Origin: JABMRP01 sp964444795 | GTDB taxonomy: Bacteria > Planctomycetota > Planctomycetia > Pirellulales > Thermoguttaceae | DNA: 64,000 nucleotides | Assembly (NCBI GenBank): GCA_964444795.1 | Contig: CAYUIQ010000008.1 | Span: 1-64,000 of the forward strand | Direction of reading: 5' to 3' | In this document: positions 1-9,708 of the stretch, piece after piece | How positions within the stretch are numbered: the stretch's first letter is position 1 | How the letters are laid out: the number at the start of each line of letters is the position of its first letter | Translations under genes and position numbers: made by a program | Notes under the pieces: generated by a model | Told to the model about the DNA's origin: nothing | The model's input: only the letters and a program-made list of their open reading frames with translations | Databases searched by the model: none

Positions 1-1
1 A

Positions 2-661
2 TCCCGTGCCACAGTGGAGACAGGCGTGGCCACCCGGCGGTTGCTCACCGGGCCTCTGCGGGCCTATCGCACGGCCGCACTGGAGCTGGCGATCCTCGAA
101 GCCAACTCGGCCGTGACCCAGATCCGGATCCAATCCGATGCGGCGACGGACAAGGTCCGGGCCAATCTGCTCGGCGCCAAGGCCACGGTGGAATTGGAGG
201 AGGTGAAGCTTGCGGCCATCGAGCACCAGATCGAGACTTGTCGCATTCTCGCGCCGCGCGACGGCCTGGTAATCATCAACAACGAGTCCGCCGCGCGTGG
301 CCGCTCGGAGCCCGTCGAGGAGAGCGCCGTCGTCCGTCAACGGCAATTGCTCCTGATCATGCCGGACATGAGCCGGCTGCAAGTCCGCCTCACGGTGAAC
401 GAATCCCGAATCGAGCGCGTTCGCAAGGGTCAGTCGGTCCGGCTCGAATTCGATGCGGTACCGGATCGCGTATTTCGTGGCCAGGTGACCCATGTGGCCG
501 AGCACGCCGAACCGTCCAGTTTTTGGCGCGGAGACGTCACGGAGTTCGCCGTTTTGGTGTCGCTGGAGGACACAACTCCGGAGATGAAACGGGAGTTGAA
601 ACTGGGAATGACTGCCGTGGGGGAGATCGACGTTTCCCAACCCGACCGGAAAAGCCCTTGA
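2..661 (+). CDS. HlyD-like membrane-fusion protein, C-terminal part (5' truncated by window)
   Basis: The reading frame is open from base 2 and ends at TGA 659-661, so about 220 C-terminal residues are visible and the true start lies off the left edge; an internal GTG at 14 need not be the start. The visible part has an alpha-helical hairpin segment rich in E, L and A, then a lipoyl/barrel-sandwich segment (CRILAPRDGLVI) and a beta-barrel segment (VRLEFDAVPDRVFRGQVTHV). This order is that of periplasmic adaptor subunits of tripartite efflux or type I secretion systems (HlyD/AcrA type), which bridge an inner-membrane pump to the outer membrane. The transporter partner would be outside the window. 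The gene is followed after 84 bp by a secreted glycosidase, probably as a separate unit. Confidence 0.8.
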   Translation, partial: SRATVETGVATRRLLTGPLRAYRTAALELAILEANSAVTQIRIQSDAATDKVRANLLGAKATVELEEVKLAAIEHQIETCRILAPRDGLVIINNESAARGRSEPVEESAVVRQRQLLLIMPDMSRLQVRLTVNESRIERVRKGQSVRLEFDAVPDRVFRGQVTHVAEHAEPSSFWRGDVTEFAVLVSLEDTTPEMKRELKLGMTAVGEIDVSQPDRKSP

Positions 662-745
662 GATTGCTGCCTTGCGGCGAGCTGGCACGGCACAAGATCA
701 CGCATTTCCTCTTCATCAATAGGGCATAACCGAGGGAGCGGATCG

Positions 746-3448
746 ATGAGAAGTGGCAATAGGTTCTGTCTTCCCGGTATCGGACTTGCGGCCATCCTGC
801 TTGGATGCGGCCTCGCCGCCTCAGCCCTCGCCGCCGAGGACTATGTGTGGGTCGAGGGTGAAGCCGCCAAAGACCGAAACGTCGCCGTGCATGGATGGTA
901 CAACTCGATCAAGAAGATCGAACTCTCCGGCAACGAGTGGATATCCAACTACGGCAAGACGGACGGAACGGCCGACTACGATCTGAGGGTGCCGGCCGAC
1001 GGGGACTACGCCTTCTGGGTTCGGGCAAACACGGTCGCCAAGCCGCGGCTGTCCTACCAGATCGACAACGGCCAGTGGACGGAGATTGATCTTGGCCAGA
1101 ACGTCTTCGATCGGGTCAATCTGGCTTCGGACAACAAGCCCGACATGCGTTTCGTCGCGTGGTGCAAGGCCGGCCAGATGCGGCTCAGTCGCGGCAGCCA
1201 CACGATTCGCTTCAAGTTTCACGGCGAGATCCAACATCACGGGGCTCTCGACTGCTTTCTCTTTACGCTTCGCCCCTTTACGCCCGACGGACAACGCAAG
1301 CCGGGCGAAAAGCTGGGCTATCACGACCCGGGCACGTGGGCATTCGAGCCGGATGTCGATACGTTCGATGCCGACTCCCTGCTCGATTTACGGCATCTCA
1401 ACGAGCGCGCCGCCGGCGAGTCGGGATTCATCAAGCGGACGGCCGGGGGTGATTTTTCGCTTGGCGACGGCCGCCCCGTTCGGTTTTGGGCGGTCAATAC
1501 CAACTTGCAGGGCAAGCACGGCATGGAGCAGCTTGCCCTCCATGCAAGGTGGCTGGCCAAACGGGGCGTGAACATGGTCCGTTTCCACGGCCAGTTGTGC
1601 CCCAAGACACCCGGCTCCAGGGTGACCGACGTCGATCGCAAGGCGTTGGACCAGTGCTGGCAGCTTGTGGCCGCGATGAAGAAAGAGGGCATCTACACAA
1701 CGATCTCGCCGTATTGGGCCGTCTCCTGCAACGTACAGCCGAGTTGGAACATTCCCGGCTTCGGAAGCGGCAAACCAATGGCCTTGCTCTTCTGGGACGA
1801 GACGCTGCGGCAAGGATACAAGGCGTGGGTCAACGCCCTTTTTACCGAGGAGAACCCCTACACGGGAATTTCGCTGGCTCGGGACCCGGCTGTCGCCGTC
1901 ATCCAGATCCAGAACGAAGACAGCATGCTCTTCTGGTCGATGCAATCGGTTCAAGGCGAGCAGCGAAAGTCTCTTGGCCGGAAGTTTGCCCAGTTCTTGG
2001 AGGCCAAGTACGGCTCGACCGCGAAGGCCCAAGCTGCGTGGGGTGGGGCCAAACACAAGGACGACGATCCGGCCGGCGGCGTGTTCGGACTCTATTCCAT
2101 CTGGGAGATCACCCAGCGACGCGGTAACGACCAGCGCCTGGCCGATCAGATCAAGTTCTACGCCCAGACCATGCACGGGTTCAATCGCCAGATGGCGGAC
2201 TACTATCGGAGTCTGGGCTGCGAACAACTGGTGAACGCCGGCAATTGGAAGACGGCCGACGGGGTGCGGATGCTCGACGTCGAGCGGCTTTGCTACGCGG
2301 CCAACGACGTCATCGGCGCCAACAAGTATTACGGCGGCCCGCACGTCAATCCTCAGCAAGGGCACAAGGCGGGCTACTTGATAAGCAAGGGCGACCGTTT
2401 CGCCTCCGTTTCGGCCCTGATGAATCCGCGGGGGCTTCCGCTGAACATCAAACAGGTAGCCGGGCTGCCGACGATCATCCCGGAAAGCACCTGGGTGCCA
2501 CCGCTGCGATATCAATCGGAAGGCCCGTTTCTGGTGGCGGCCTACGGTTCGCTGTGCGGCGTGGACATCTACTACTGGTTTGCCACGTCCGACGTCGGTT
2601 TTGGCCGGCCGATGGGGAAGTGGCAACTGTCCACGCCGGCGCTTTTGGGTGGTTTTCCCGCCGCGTCGCTGGCGTTTCGCAAAGGATATATCCGGCAAGG
2701 AAACACGGTCGTAAGCGAACGGCGGGCCTACGACGATCTTTGGCGGTTGAGAACGCCCATCATCGCCGAGGATACCAGCTTCGATCCGAATCGAGCAACC
2801 GAAGACTTGGCGCCGCGGTCGAACGTCAAGCGAGGAGTCGATCCGCTTGCCTTTCTGGTCGGTCCGGTGCAGGTCCAATACGGTGGCGATCCGGCGAAAA
2901 GCTCGGTCGTCGACTTGGCGCCGCACATCGATGCCGATCGGAACATTGTGCGAAGCATCACCGGAGAGATCGAACTAGACCATGGTCTGGGCCTCTGCAA
3001 ACTGAACGCGCCGAAGGTTCAAGGGGTTACCGGCTTTCTGAGCAAGGCCGGCCGAATCCGGCTCGATTCGATTGAGGTTCGCTGCGAAAACGAATATGCC
3101 ACGCTGATGGTGGTCGCGATGGACGATCGGCCGCTTGGCGATTCGCGTAAGATGCTCGCCCAGGTCGGCACGATCGCCCGACCCTTCGGCTGGAAGACGC
3201 GCGACGTTCAGTTCGCCGCCAAGGCGGGCGCCGAACCGATCGAGGGCAAAACGATTGTCGACCGCGGTTCCGCGCCGTGGAACGTCACCAACACGGCGAT
3301 GACGCTGACGGTCCTTAACCGCAACATCACAACGGCAACGCTACTGGACGCGAACGGCCTGGCCGTAAGGGACATCTCCGGCCGTCGAAATAGTGACGGA
3401 TTTGCCGTTGAGTTGCCGCCGGATACGATGTATCTACTCCTCCAATAG
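746..3448 (+). CDS. Secreted glycoside hydrolase-like protein, TIM-barrel with N-terminal carbohydrate-binding-like domain
   Basis: 900 aa. Residues 1-30 form a signal peptide ending at an AxA site before AEDY. Residues about 31-190 look like a beta-sandwich carbohydrate-binding domain of the type that starts VWVEGEAA. The centre (about 230-640) resembles a GH5/GH42-like TIM barrel: FWAVNTN, then WLAKRGVNMVRFHG, then IQNEDS, where E391 is the likely acid/base. The end (about 700-900) is a beta-sandwich. The ATG at 746 follows a GAGGGAGCGG ribosome site. It probably acts on polysaccharide in the periplasm or outside the cell. The exact CAZy family and the substrate cannot be read from sequence alone. 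Confidence 0.75.
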   Translation: MRSGNRFCLPGIGLAAILLGCGLAASALAAEDYVWVEGEAAKDRNVAVHGWYNSIKKIELSGNEWISNYGKTDGTADYDLRVPADGDYAFWVRANTVAKPRLSYQIDNGQWTEIDLGQNVFDRVNLASDNKPDMRFVAWCKAGQMRLSRGSHTIRFKFHGEIQHHGALDCFLFTLRPFTPDGQRKPGEKLGYHDPGTWAFEPDVDTFDADSLLDLRHLNERAAGESGFIKRTAGGDFSLGDGRPVRFWAVNTNLQGKHGMEQLALHARWLAKRGVNMVRFHGQLCPKTPGSRVTDVDRKALDQCWQLVAAMKKEGIYTTISPYWAVSCNVQPSWNIPGFGSGKPMALLFWDETLRQGYKAWVNALFTEENPYTGISLARDPAVAVIQIQNEDSMLFWSMQSVQGEQRKSLGRKFAQFLEAKYGSTAKAQAAWGGAKHKDDDPAGGVFGLYSIWEITQRRGNDQRLADQIKFYAQTMHGFNRQMADYYRSLGCEQLVNAGNWKTADGVRMLDVERLCYAANDVIGANKYYGGPHVNPQQGHKAGYLISKGDRFASVSALMNPRGLPLNIKQVAGLPTIIPESTWVPPLRYQSEGPFLVAAYGSLCGVDIYYWFATSDVGFGRPMGKWQLSTPALLGGFPAASLAFRKGYIRQGNTVVSERRAYDDLWRLRTPIIAEDTSFDPNRATEDLAPRSNVKRGVDPLAFLVGPVQVQYGGDPAKSSVVDLAPHIDADRNIVRSITGEIELDHGLGLCKLNAPKVQGVTGFLSKAGRIRLDSIEVRCENEYATLMVVAMDDRPLGDSRKMLAQVGTIARPFGWKTRDVQFAAKAGAEPIEGKTIVDRGSAPWNVTNTAMTLTVLNRNITTATLLDANGLAVRDISGRRNSDGFAVELPPDTMYLLLQ

Positions 3449-3543
3449 GATCGGATGCAGGGAGCGACCATGGATGAAACACGCGTGTCTTCCGAAGTCC
3501 ACTCCAATCCACACGGCAAGGAATGCCGTGGCACACGTTTTTT

Positions 3544-3669
3544 CTAGGCTCTGCCTCAAAACCCGTACGATGGCCCTCCGAGGCCGTCGGGAGTCCGTGT
3601 TTCTCGGCAGCGACGGCCTCGGAGGGCCATCGTACAACGCGACGAAATGCGTTTTGAGACAAAGCCTAG
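3544..3669. repeat. Long imperfect palindrome, MITE-like or REP-like element
   Basis: The left arm 3544-3589 begins CTAGGCTCTGCCTCAAAAC and ends in a 24-base block around GGCCCTCCGAGGCCGTCG. The right arm 3611-3669 is its near-perfect reverse complement, beginning CGACGGCCTCGGAGGGCC and ending GAGACAAAGCCTAG, with about 13 extra bases (around 3637-3649) inserted between the two matching blocks. The arms enclose a 21-base loop. The element lies between two genes that converge on it. Terminal CTAG on both sides and an internal CG-rich arm suggest a non-autonomous palindromic repeat rather than a simple terminator, because no T-run follows. Confidence 0.7.
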
Positions 3670-3692
3670 TATCGCCCCTTTCAACAGGGCTA

Positions 3693-6062
3693 CTAACGTG
3701 GTGGACTCTCCGTCGCCCGTGCTTCGGCTACCGCATCGGCAGGCAACGCCGTGCGGTAGGCATCTCGATACAACCCGATTTCGCCGAAGGGGATGGGCCG
3801 AAAGCCAATGCGGCCGGACATCGCGGCGTCGTTGTTGAGTTGAAAGATACCCGACTTCGCGTCCGCGAAACCGGGATCCTCGGCCGTTACGAGATTGTCC
3901 ATAAGTCGCGTGCGACCGCGGTCTCGCAGGAGAAACTGATCGCAGCGATAAACGAGGCTGCGCGAGACCGTGTTGACGTCGTGATCCTCCGACAACCGCG
4001 CCAACCGCGGATACCGCTTGAGATAGAGCGGCCGGTCGATCTCGGGCGATTGCAGGGCATTGGCGGTGGTCTGCTTCCACCGCGCTTCGCCCCAGGGCGA
4101 GAAGCTGATCGCGGCCGTGCAGTCGACGAAGACGTTGTTGTCGACCATGTTTTCCTTGCCGCCATGGATCTGGATACCGCCAAATCCCAGCCGGCCGGCG
4201 GCACAGCGATAGAAGACATTTCCGTAGAGCAGAACGCCGCAGATCGCATCGTCCAGACGAATGCCGGCCCGGCCGCACGCCGGCTGTTCATCGTCGCCCT
4301 GCCCTCCCCCGATGTGGTGCCAGTAGTTGTAGCGGTAGGCGTTACCGCGGTAGGTCGGGTTGCCGAACATATCGGCCCCACCCTGATCGTCGGATTCCCA
4401 AACCACGTCATAGACTTCATTGAACTGGACCAGATGCTCGTTGCCACCTAAGCGGATGGCGCTGGAGCGAACGTTGTGCATCAGGTTGTGAGCGATGCGG
4501 TTGCCCACACCGGACATCAACACGGCCGGCGTGTACGTATGGTCGATACGCGAGAGGTTGTGGATGTGGCAGTTTTCAATGAAATGACGGCCCGGTGTGA
4601 GTGACTTGCGGTCTCCACCGGAGACCACCGTGCCGCCGCGTCCCATCGAGTGGATGTCACACGACAGCACTCCGTGTTCGGTGCCACCGCGGATTTCCAC
4701 GCCATTGCCGCCGAAATGGCGAATCGCGCAGCCGGCCAGCAGGCATCGCCGCCCCCCTTTGATCAACACGGCATCGCCGCAGCCGACTTCCCATAGGAGG
4801 CCTTCAAAAGTGACGTGGGAAACACTCTCCAGATCGACCATGGGGGCCTGCATCCTCGAAAGTTCGACCACGGCCTTGTTCGGATTGCTGGGCGGATAGA
4901 GATAGAGAATGCTCGTGCCGCGATCAAGGTACCATTCCCCCGGCGTATCGATCTCCGACAGCAGGTTCAGCGCGTAGTAAGGCTGTCCTTTTCGGTAGCC
5001 ATACCGATGGTACGGCGCCGCCAGGATGATCTCTCGCTTGTCCGTGTCGATGCCGGCCACCCGCTCGTACGAGTCGGCCCAACCGAAGAACCAGTAGCCA
5101 TACAGCAGGATTTCCTTCTCGTCTTTCCACCGGTTCGGGCGATCCGCCTCGTAGAGGAACCGGCCCGTCTTGCTGCCGGTGCGACCGTGGATCTTATGGT
5201 CGTCTGGGAGCGTCACGTCGACAACGCGGACGTAGCCGTCATTCGGCCATCGGGCAAGCTGCATGGCTTTCTTATCGAAGAACAACTCGGGCGTCGGGTG
5301 CGTTTTGAAGCCCAGTCCGCCGGCAAAACCGCCTAGCCGAAGCGGCTTCACGGATTCGACTCCATGCGTCTTCAGGTCCACCTGCATCACCTTGCCGCGA
5401 GCCTCCTCGGGTAACCGCCCCAGCACAGCCTGATCTTGCACGGCCTGGAATTCCGTGAGTTGCACCCCGCCGGTGAAGATCGGGACCTCACCAGCACTGG
5501 CACGGTAGACAATCGGGGAGGATTCCGTCCCGGAATCCGCGGAGCCTAGCTTAAAGGTCTCGGTCACCTTGTATTGACCGCCGCGGACGTTCACCGCGAC
5601 ACCGCCGGCCGGCAGACCGTCGCGCTGCTTGACGCGGCGAATTTCCTCCGCGGCGCGATGGAGCGTCGCAAACGGGCGATCTTTGGTACCCGGATGAGCG
5701 TCGTTACCATCGGTGGCAACGGAAAGCTCGATCGCCGGCGTGGGTCGCTTGGGCATTGGTGTCCGGCTGGCCGTCGGATCCCGGGCCGGCAACCCGGCTT
5801 GCAGCCGCTTGATCTCCCGGATCCGCTCTTCGGCCTCCCACCGGTGATGAGCCGGAATGTCTTTCATCGGGATAACTTCCGCACATGCGGCCTCCGCCGC
5901 GGCGAGATTCTCCTGGAGCAAAAAGCCCTCGGCAACTCGGAACCGCGCGATACTGGCCGACGCCACGGGCACCTCTTCGGCGGCCGCGATCCGCGGCAAC
6001 AGCCCCGGCCAGCCGAAGGCAAATCCGGCGAGTATCGATCGAATGATGCAGCGATGAGTCAT
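3693..6062 (-). CDS. Secreted right-handed parallel beta-helix protein
   Basis: 789 aa. ATG at 6062 is chosen because AAAGGAAAT sits just upstream and residues 1-28 form a signal peptide (ILAGFAFGWPGLLPRIAAA); the open frame extends further upstream but without protein-like sequence. Residues about 30-95 are a short helical repeat segment. From about 105 the protein starts a beta-helix of the type that begins VATDGNDAHPGTKDRPFATL, with repeated G-N-x-I/V turns such as GNRIAHNLMHNV and VDNNVFVDCTAAI. Such proteins in planctomycetes are polysaccharide lyases or glycosidases (PL1/PL6/GH120-like folds) or sugar-binding helices. I see no decisive catalytic motif, so the substrate is open. It stands alone in a minus-strand unit next to the palindrome at 3544. 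Confidence 0.75.
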   Translation of the reverse strand: MTHRCIIRSILAGFAFGWPGLLPRIAAAEEVPVASASIARFRVAEGFLLQENLAAAEAACAEVIPMKDIPAHHRWEAEERIREIKRLQAGLPARDPTASRTPMPKRPTPAIELSVATDGNDAHPGTKDRPFATLHRAAEEIRRVKQRDGLPAGGVAVNVRGGQYKVTETFKLGSADSGTESSPIVYRASAGEVPIFTGGVQLTEFQAVQDQAVLGRLPEEARGKVMQVDLKTHGVESVKPLRLGGFAGGLGFKTHPTPELFFDKKAMQLARWPNDGYVRVVDVTLPDDHKIHGRTGSKTGRFLYEADRPNRWKDEKEILLYGYWFFGWADSYERVAGIDTDKREIILAAPYHRYGYRKGQPYYALNLLSEIDTPGEWYLDRGTSILYLYPPSNPNKAVVELSRMQAPMVDLESVSHVTFEGLLWEVGCGDAVLIKGGRRCLLAGCAIRHFGGNGVEIRGGTEHGVLSCDIHSMGRGGTVVSGGDRKSLTPGRHFIENCHIHNLSRIDHTYTPAVLMSGVGNRIAHNLMHNVRSSAIRLGGNEHLVQFNEVYDVVWESDDQGGADMFGNPTYRGNAYRYNYWHHIGGGQGDDEQPACGRAGIRLDDAICGVLLYGNVFYRCAAGRLGFGGIQIHGGKENMVDNNVFVDCTAAISFSPWGEARWKQTTANALQSPEIDRPLYLKRYPRLARLSEDHDVNTVSRSLVYRCDQFLLRDRGRTRLMDNLVTAEDPGFADAKSGIFQLNNDAAMSGRIGFRPIPFGEIGLYRDAYRTALPADAVAEARATESPPR

Positions 6063-6283
6063 GCTGTGATTTCCTTTTGAGATCTCTTCATGTTTATGAT
6101 TGAAATACGTCTCGTCCCGATGAGCGTGCGCTGGGCTCCGATGCATTCGTGTCAAGCCACTGGATCTTGAGATTATCGAGAAAGAATGCCGTAAGTCAAT
6201 CAGCCATCGACCGGGCAGGGAACTGAAAGCGGCACTGCCACGGACGGCTGCGCCCCGGTGCCGGCCCCTTCCAAGAGCCGCAC

Positions 6284-6955
6284 TTAAGTCTGGTCGGTTG
6301 CGCCCACTATTTTCGCGGCGTTTCCGACGTTCTTCAGCTTCTCCGCGGCGGCATCGACGGCAGCGGCGACTTCGCAGTTGTCTTCCCACTGGGTGAACAT
6401 GTCCTTGGTGACCGTCACGTCCTTTGCCGCGTCGCCGAGCATCATGTACATGCCGCCGATCTCGCACTCGCGGTGACGACCGCACTTGAAACAGGGGGGA
6501 ACCTTCGACATGAAGGTGACCGTGTCCAGCACGTTGACATGGAACGGGCTCAACACCTTGTGGAGCTGGTCGACCGCGGATTCGAGCTTCAACGCGCCGC
6601 CGACCACGAGCACGAAGGGCTTGCCCTCGATCGGGATCTCCACGTGGCGATAACCGAAGAACCGTTCGATGAAGGCCCACGCCGTTGCGGTAATCGTGTC
6701 GAAGTAGACGGGCGTGCCGATGACCACGGCGTCGGCCTGCTTGATCTTCTCGTAGTACGGCCGCGCTTCATCCTCCAGCTTGCAGACCCGCGGCTTGGCA
6801 CACAACTGGACACACCCCTTGCAGCCGGAGAAGTTCAGATCGGTGAGCTTGACGAACTCGACCTCGTGGCCGCTCTTCTGGAGAATGGCCTTGACCATCC
6901 GGTCGACGTTTCCCTCTCGTTCCACGCTACCCGCACTGAATCCGATGACTTTCAT
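6284..6955 (-). CDS. Flavodoxin-fold iron-sulfur flavoprotein (FMN-dependent reductase family)
   Basis: 223 aa. Starts MKVIGFSAGS, the phosphate-binding loop of flavodoxin-like NADPH-dependent FMN reductases, followed by a cysteine cluster GCKGCVQLC that resembles the compact C-x2-C-x-n-C motif of iron-sulfur flavoproteins. A mid-protein GTPVYFDTITA segment is the second FMN contact. The C-terminal part has further cysteines (CFKCGRHREC), which could hold a second metal. ATG at 6955 overlaps the stop of the upstream Fe-S gene as ATGA, and AGAAAGGAC lies upstream within that gene, so the two are translationally coupled. The likely role is two-electron transfer between an Fe-S partner and a small substrate; the substrate is unknown. 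Confidence 0.8.
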   Translation of the reverse strand: MKVIGFSAGSVEREGNVDRMVKAILQKSGHEVEFVKLTDLNFSGCKGCVQLCAKPRVCKLEDEARPYYEKIKQADAVVIGTPVYFDTITATAWAFIERFFGYRHVEIPIEGKPFVLVVGGALKLESAVDQLHKVLSPFHVNVLDTVTFMSKVPPCFKCGRHRECEIGGMYMMLGDAAKDVTVTKDMFTQWEDNCEVAAAVDAAAEKLKNVGNAAKIVGATDQT

Positions 6956-7866
6956 GAAGAAGTCCTTTCTCGTGAGCTCGGACAGATGCAAAGGCACCTT
7001 CCGCAATAGGGCGTCAGTCCATTATATCGTTTCACTCGCTCTTGCCAGGGGTCCATTTCCGCCTTGTAGCGCAAGAGTTCCTCGGCGGTCGGCTCGGTTT
7101 TCGGCATCGGGATATCCTTGTAGCCGCCGGTGCATTTGAGCATCCCGCTGCAACCCCAGCGACATTTCCAACCCACCAGCTTGGCATACTCCACAGCTTT
7201 GCCGCCGATCCGGAGGTTCACGCTCCGGTCGAGTCTTCCGGGTATCGCGCCCGTGGGGCACGCCCGGGCACATTGAAATCCACACGCCTCGGGATCGCAA
7301 AGCCGCTGGTCCCGCATGGCGTCTGGGTGAAGCGGCGCGTTGGTGACGATACTGACCAGCTTCTGTCGGGTGCCGAACTCGGGGGTCATCAGCATCGTAT
7401 GCCAGCCGATTTGGCCCAGCCCACAGGCCACGGCGACGTGCTTGTGCGAGATGTCGCCGGGACCACCGGGGTACTCTTCGCTCGGCTTCAAGGCGTGTGG
7501 AATGTTGGCCGGAAAAGGGTACGCCCGAAAGCCGCGGCGTTCGAGGAACTTGGCTCCATGATAGGCCAACTGGTCGAGCCGCGGATTGATCAACGTCAAG
7601 GTGAACAACTGATACGAGTGGTAGGACGCCGGTGTGGTATGCTCTCGCACGCTCCGGGCGATCAGATCGCAGCTCGCCCCATTGATCGTCAGGCCGATCG
7701 ATATCATGCTTTGCGCATCCGGCAGATAGCGCTTCGGCCTCATGATATCGGGAGCTTCGTCCATCAATTCCACGGGGCCGAAACCCACGAGGTCCGCGCC
7801 TTGGGCCAAGAGGTGTTGCCTCAGTTCCGCGGCCAGTTGCCGATCGGCGCCATCCACGTACGACAT
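6952..7866 (-). CDS. QueG-like 4Fe-4S protein (epoxyqueuosine reductase paralogue)
   Basis: 304 aa. The N-terminal half has the segment GADLVGFGPVELMDEAP and conserved ISIGLTINGAS, as in QueG and related cobalamin/Fe-S reductases. The C-terminal half has cysteines CDPEACGFQCARACPTGA, then CSGMLKC, then CGRCLCICPSS. It is shorter than the bona fide tRNA-modifying QueG (379 aa in E. coli), lacks the C-terminal HEAT repeats and ends right after the last Fe-S cluster, so I read it as a paralogue rather than the queuosine enzyme. ATGA overlap with the flavodoxin gene downstream argues that the two proteins form an electron-transfer pair. Confidence 0.75.
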   Translation of the reverse strand: MSYVDGADRQLAAELRQHLLAQGADLVGFGPVELMDEAPDIMRPKRYLPDAQSMISIGLTINGASCDLIARSVREHTTPASYHSYQLFTLTLINPRLDQLAYHGAKFLERRGFRAYPFPANIPHALKPSEEYPGGPGDISHKHVAVACGLGQIGWHTMLMTPEFGTRQKLVSIVTNAPLHPDAMRDQRLCDPEACGFQCARACPTGAIPGRLDRSVNLRIGGKAVEYAKLVGWKCRWGCSGMLKCTGGYKDIPMPKTEPTAEELLRYKAEMDPWQERVKRYNGLTPYCGRCLCICPSSRERTSS

Positions 7867-7911
7867 GATCGAGAACTCCCTTTTCGCGCGAGGATGCGCT
7901 GGAAGCGCGGG

Positions 7912-9708
7912 CTAGTCTCTATCGGCGCGAAGGACCGAAACGAAAGCTTTCTGCGGTATATTGACCTGGCCGATCTGCTTCATCTTCGCCTTGCCCTTCT
8001 TCTGTTTATCGAGGAGCTTGTTCTTGCGCGTCACATCGCCGCCATAAAGCTTCGCGGTCACGTCTTTTCGGAAAGGCTGGATCGTCGATCGGGCGATGAT
8101 TTTGCCGCCAATGACGCCCTGGATCGGGATCTTGAACTGGTGGCGGGGAATCGCTTCGGCAAGCTGTTCGCAGTAGTGGAGCGCCCGATTGCGCGACTTG
8201 TCGCGATGGACCAGGTAGGAAAGCGTGTCGACCGGCTCCTTGTTGACCAGGATATCGACCTTCACGACGTCGGTATCTCGATATTCGATCGGAACGTAGT
8301 CAAACGACCCGTATCCTCGCGTGATCGTCTTGAGCTTGCCGTAGAAATCGAAGAGCACCTCTCCCAGCGGCATCTCGCTAATCACTTCCACCCGGCCCAC
8401 GGAGAGATAATTCATCGTCTGGCTCTCCGAGCGATGCTCTCTGCACAGCTCCATGACGGGCCCGACGTACTCTTCGGGGGTAAGAATCGATGCGGTAATG
8501 TACGGCTCGGTGACCGAGTCGATCCGCATCGGATCGGGCCAGTAACTGGGGTTGTCCACGTCGATTGTCTTGCCTTCTTTGAGGACCACTTTGTACTTCA
8601 CCGACGGGGCCGAGATGACCAGGCCGATGTCAAATTCTCGCTGCAAACGCTCCTGAATCACGTCCAGGTGAAGCAGGCCGAGGAACCCGCAACGAAACCC
8701 GAACCCCAGGGCCGCCGAACTATCCTTTTCGTAGGTGAGCGCCGCGTCGTTGATCGCCAGTTTGTCCAGGGCCTTGGTGAGATCCTTGTACTCGCCCGAG
8801 TTCATCGGATAGATCGACGAAAAGACGACCTGCTTGGCTTCCTGATAGCCGGGAATCGGTTCCGCCGCCGGGCGATCGAGAAGCGTGATCGTATCGCCGA
8901 TCTCAATCTCCCGTACACTCTTAATCCCGGCGATGATATAACCGACCTCCCCGGCGCCGAGCTGTTCTTTTGGATTGAGCTTCAACTGATTGTAGCCCAA
9001 CTCCTCCACCGCATAATCGCGGCTCGAGTGCATGAAATGGATCGCATCGCGAGTTTTCAGCGTGCCTTCCATAACGCGGCACTGGAGAATGACCCCTCGA
9101 TACGGATCGAAATGGGCGTCGAAGACCAGGGCTTTCAGCGGCGCGTCGGGGTCGCCCTTGGGGCTGGGCAGTTTCTCGACGATGCCGGCAAGCACGTCTT
9201 CGATGCCGACGCCGGTCTTTGCGGAAACAGGGATCGCCTCAAACGGATCGAGCCCCAAATCCGCGTCAATCTCCTCGCGCGCGCGCTGAACGTCCGCGGC
9301 CGGAAGATCGATCTTATTGATCACCGGCAGAAGCTCCAGATTGTTATCCAGGGCCAGATAGAGGTTGGCAACCGTCTGCGCCTCGACCCCCTGAGACGCA
9401 TCGACAATAATCAACGCACCTTCACAAGCCATCAGGGAACGCCGTACTTCGTGCGAAAAATCAACGTGGCCGGGTGTGTCGATGAGGTTCAGCAGATAGT
9501 CTTGACCGTCTGGGGCGCGGTAGGAGAGCGTGATCGTATTGCTCTTAATCGTAATGCCCCGTTCACGCTCGATATCCATCGCGTCGAGCAGTTGGTCGCG
9601 GAACTCACGCGGCGTAACGCCGCCACAGGCCTGGATCAGCCGGTCGGCCAGAGTCGACTTGCCATGATCGATATGGGCAATAATGCAAAAGTTACGAATA
9701 TGTTTCAT
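7912..9708 (-). CDS. lepA: Elongation factor 4 (LepA) translational GTPase
   Basis: 598 aa, against 599 for E. coli LepA. The start MKHIRNFCIIAHIDHGKS gives the G1 loop; DTPGHVDF is G3 and NKIDLP is G4. The C-terminal end is the LepA-specific domain with the lysine-rich tail (KNKLLDKQKKGKAKMKQIG). LepA binds the ribosome and is thought to promote back-translocation or help 30S biogenesis. ATG at 9708 is the family start; upstream codons of the open frame are not conserved. No strong Shine-Dalgarno sequence is seen, only weak AGAACCC. It is transcribed on the minus strand and is unlinked in function to its neighbours. Confidence 0.97.
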   Translation of the reverse strand: MKHIRNFCIIAHIDHGKSTLADRLIQACGGVTPREFRDQLLDAMDIERERGITIKSNTITLSYRAPDGQDYLLNLIDTPGHVDFSHEVRRSLMACEGALIIVDASQGVEAQTVANLYLALDNNLELLPVINKIDLPAADVQRAREEIDADLGLDPFEAIPVSAKTGVGIEDVLAGIVEKLPSPKGDPDAPLKALVFDAHFDPYRGVILQCRVMEGTLKTRDAIHFMHSSRDYAVEELGYNQLKLNPKEQLGAGEVGYIIAGIKSVREIEIGDTITLLDRPAAEPIPGYQEAKQVVFSSIYPMNSGEYKDLTKALDKLAINDAALTYEKDSSAALGFGFRCGFLGLLHLDVIQERLQREFDIGLVISAPSVKYKVVLKEGKTIDVDNPSYWPDPMRIDSVTEPYITASILTPEEYVGPVMELCREHRSESQTMNYLSVGRVEVISEMPLGEVLFDFYGKLKTITRGYGSFDYVPIEYRDTDVVKVDILVNKEPVDTLSYLVHRDKSRNRALHYCEQLAEAIPRHQFKIPIQGVIGGKIIARSTIQPFRKDVTAKLYGGDVTRKNKLLDKQKKGKAKMKQIGQVNIPQKAFVSVLRADRD

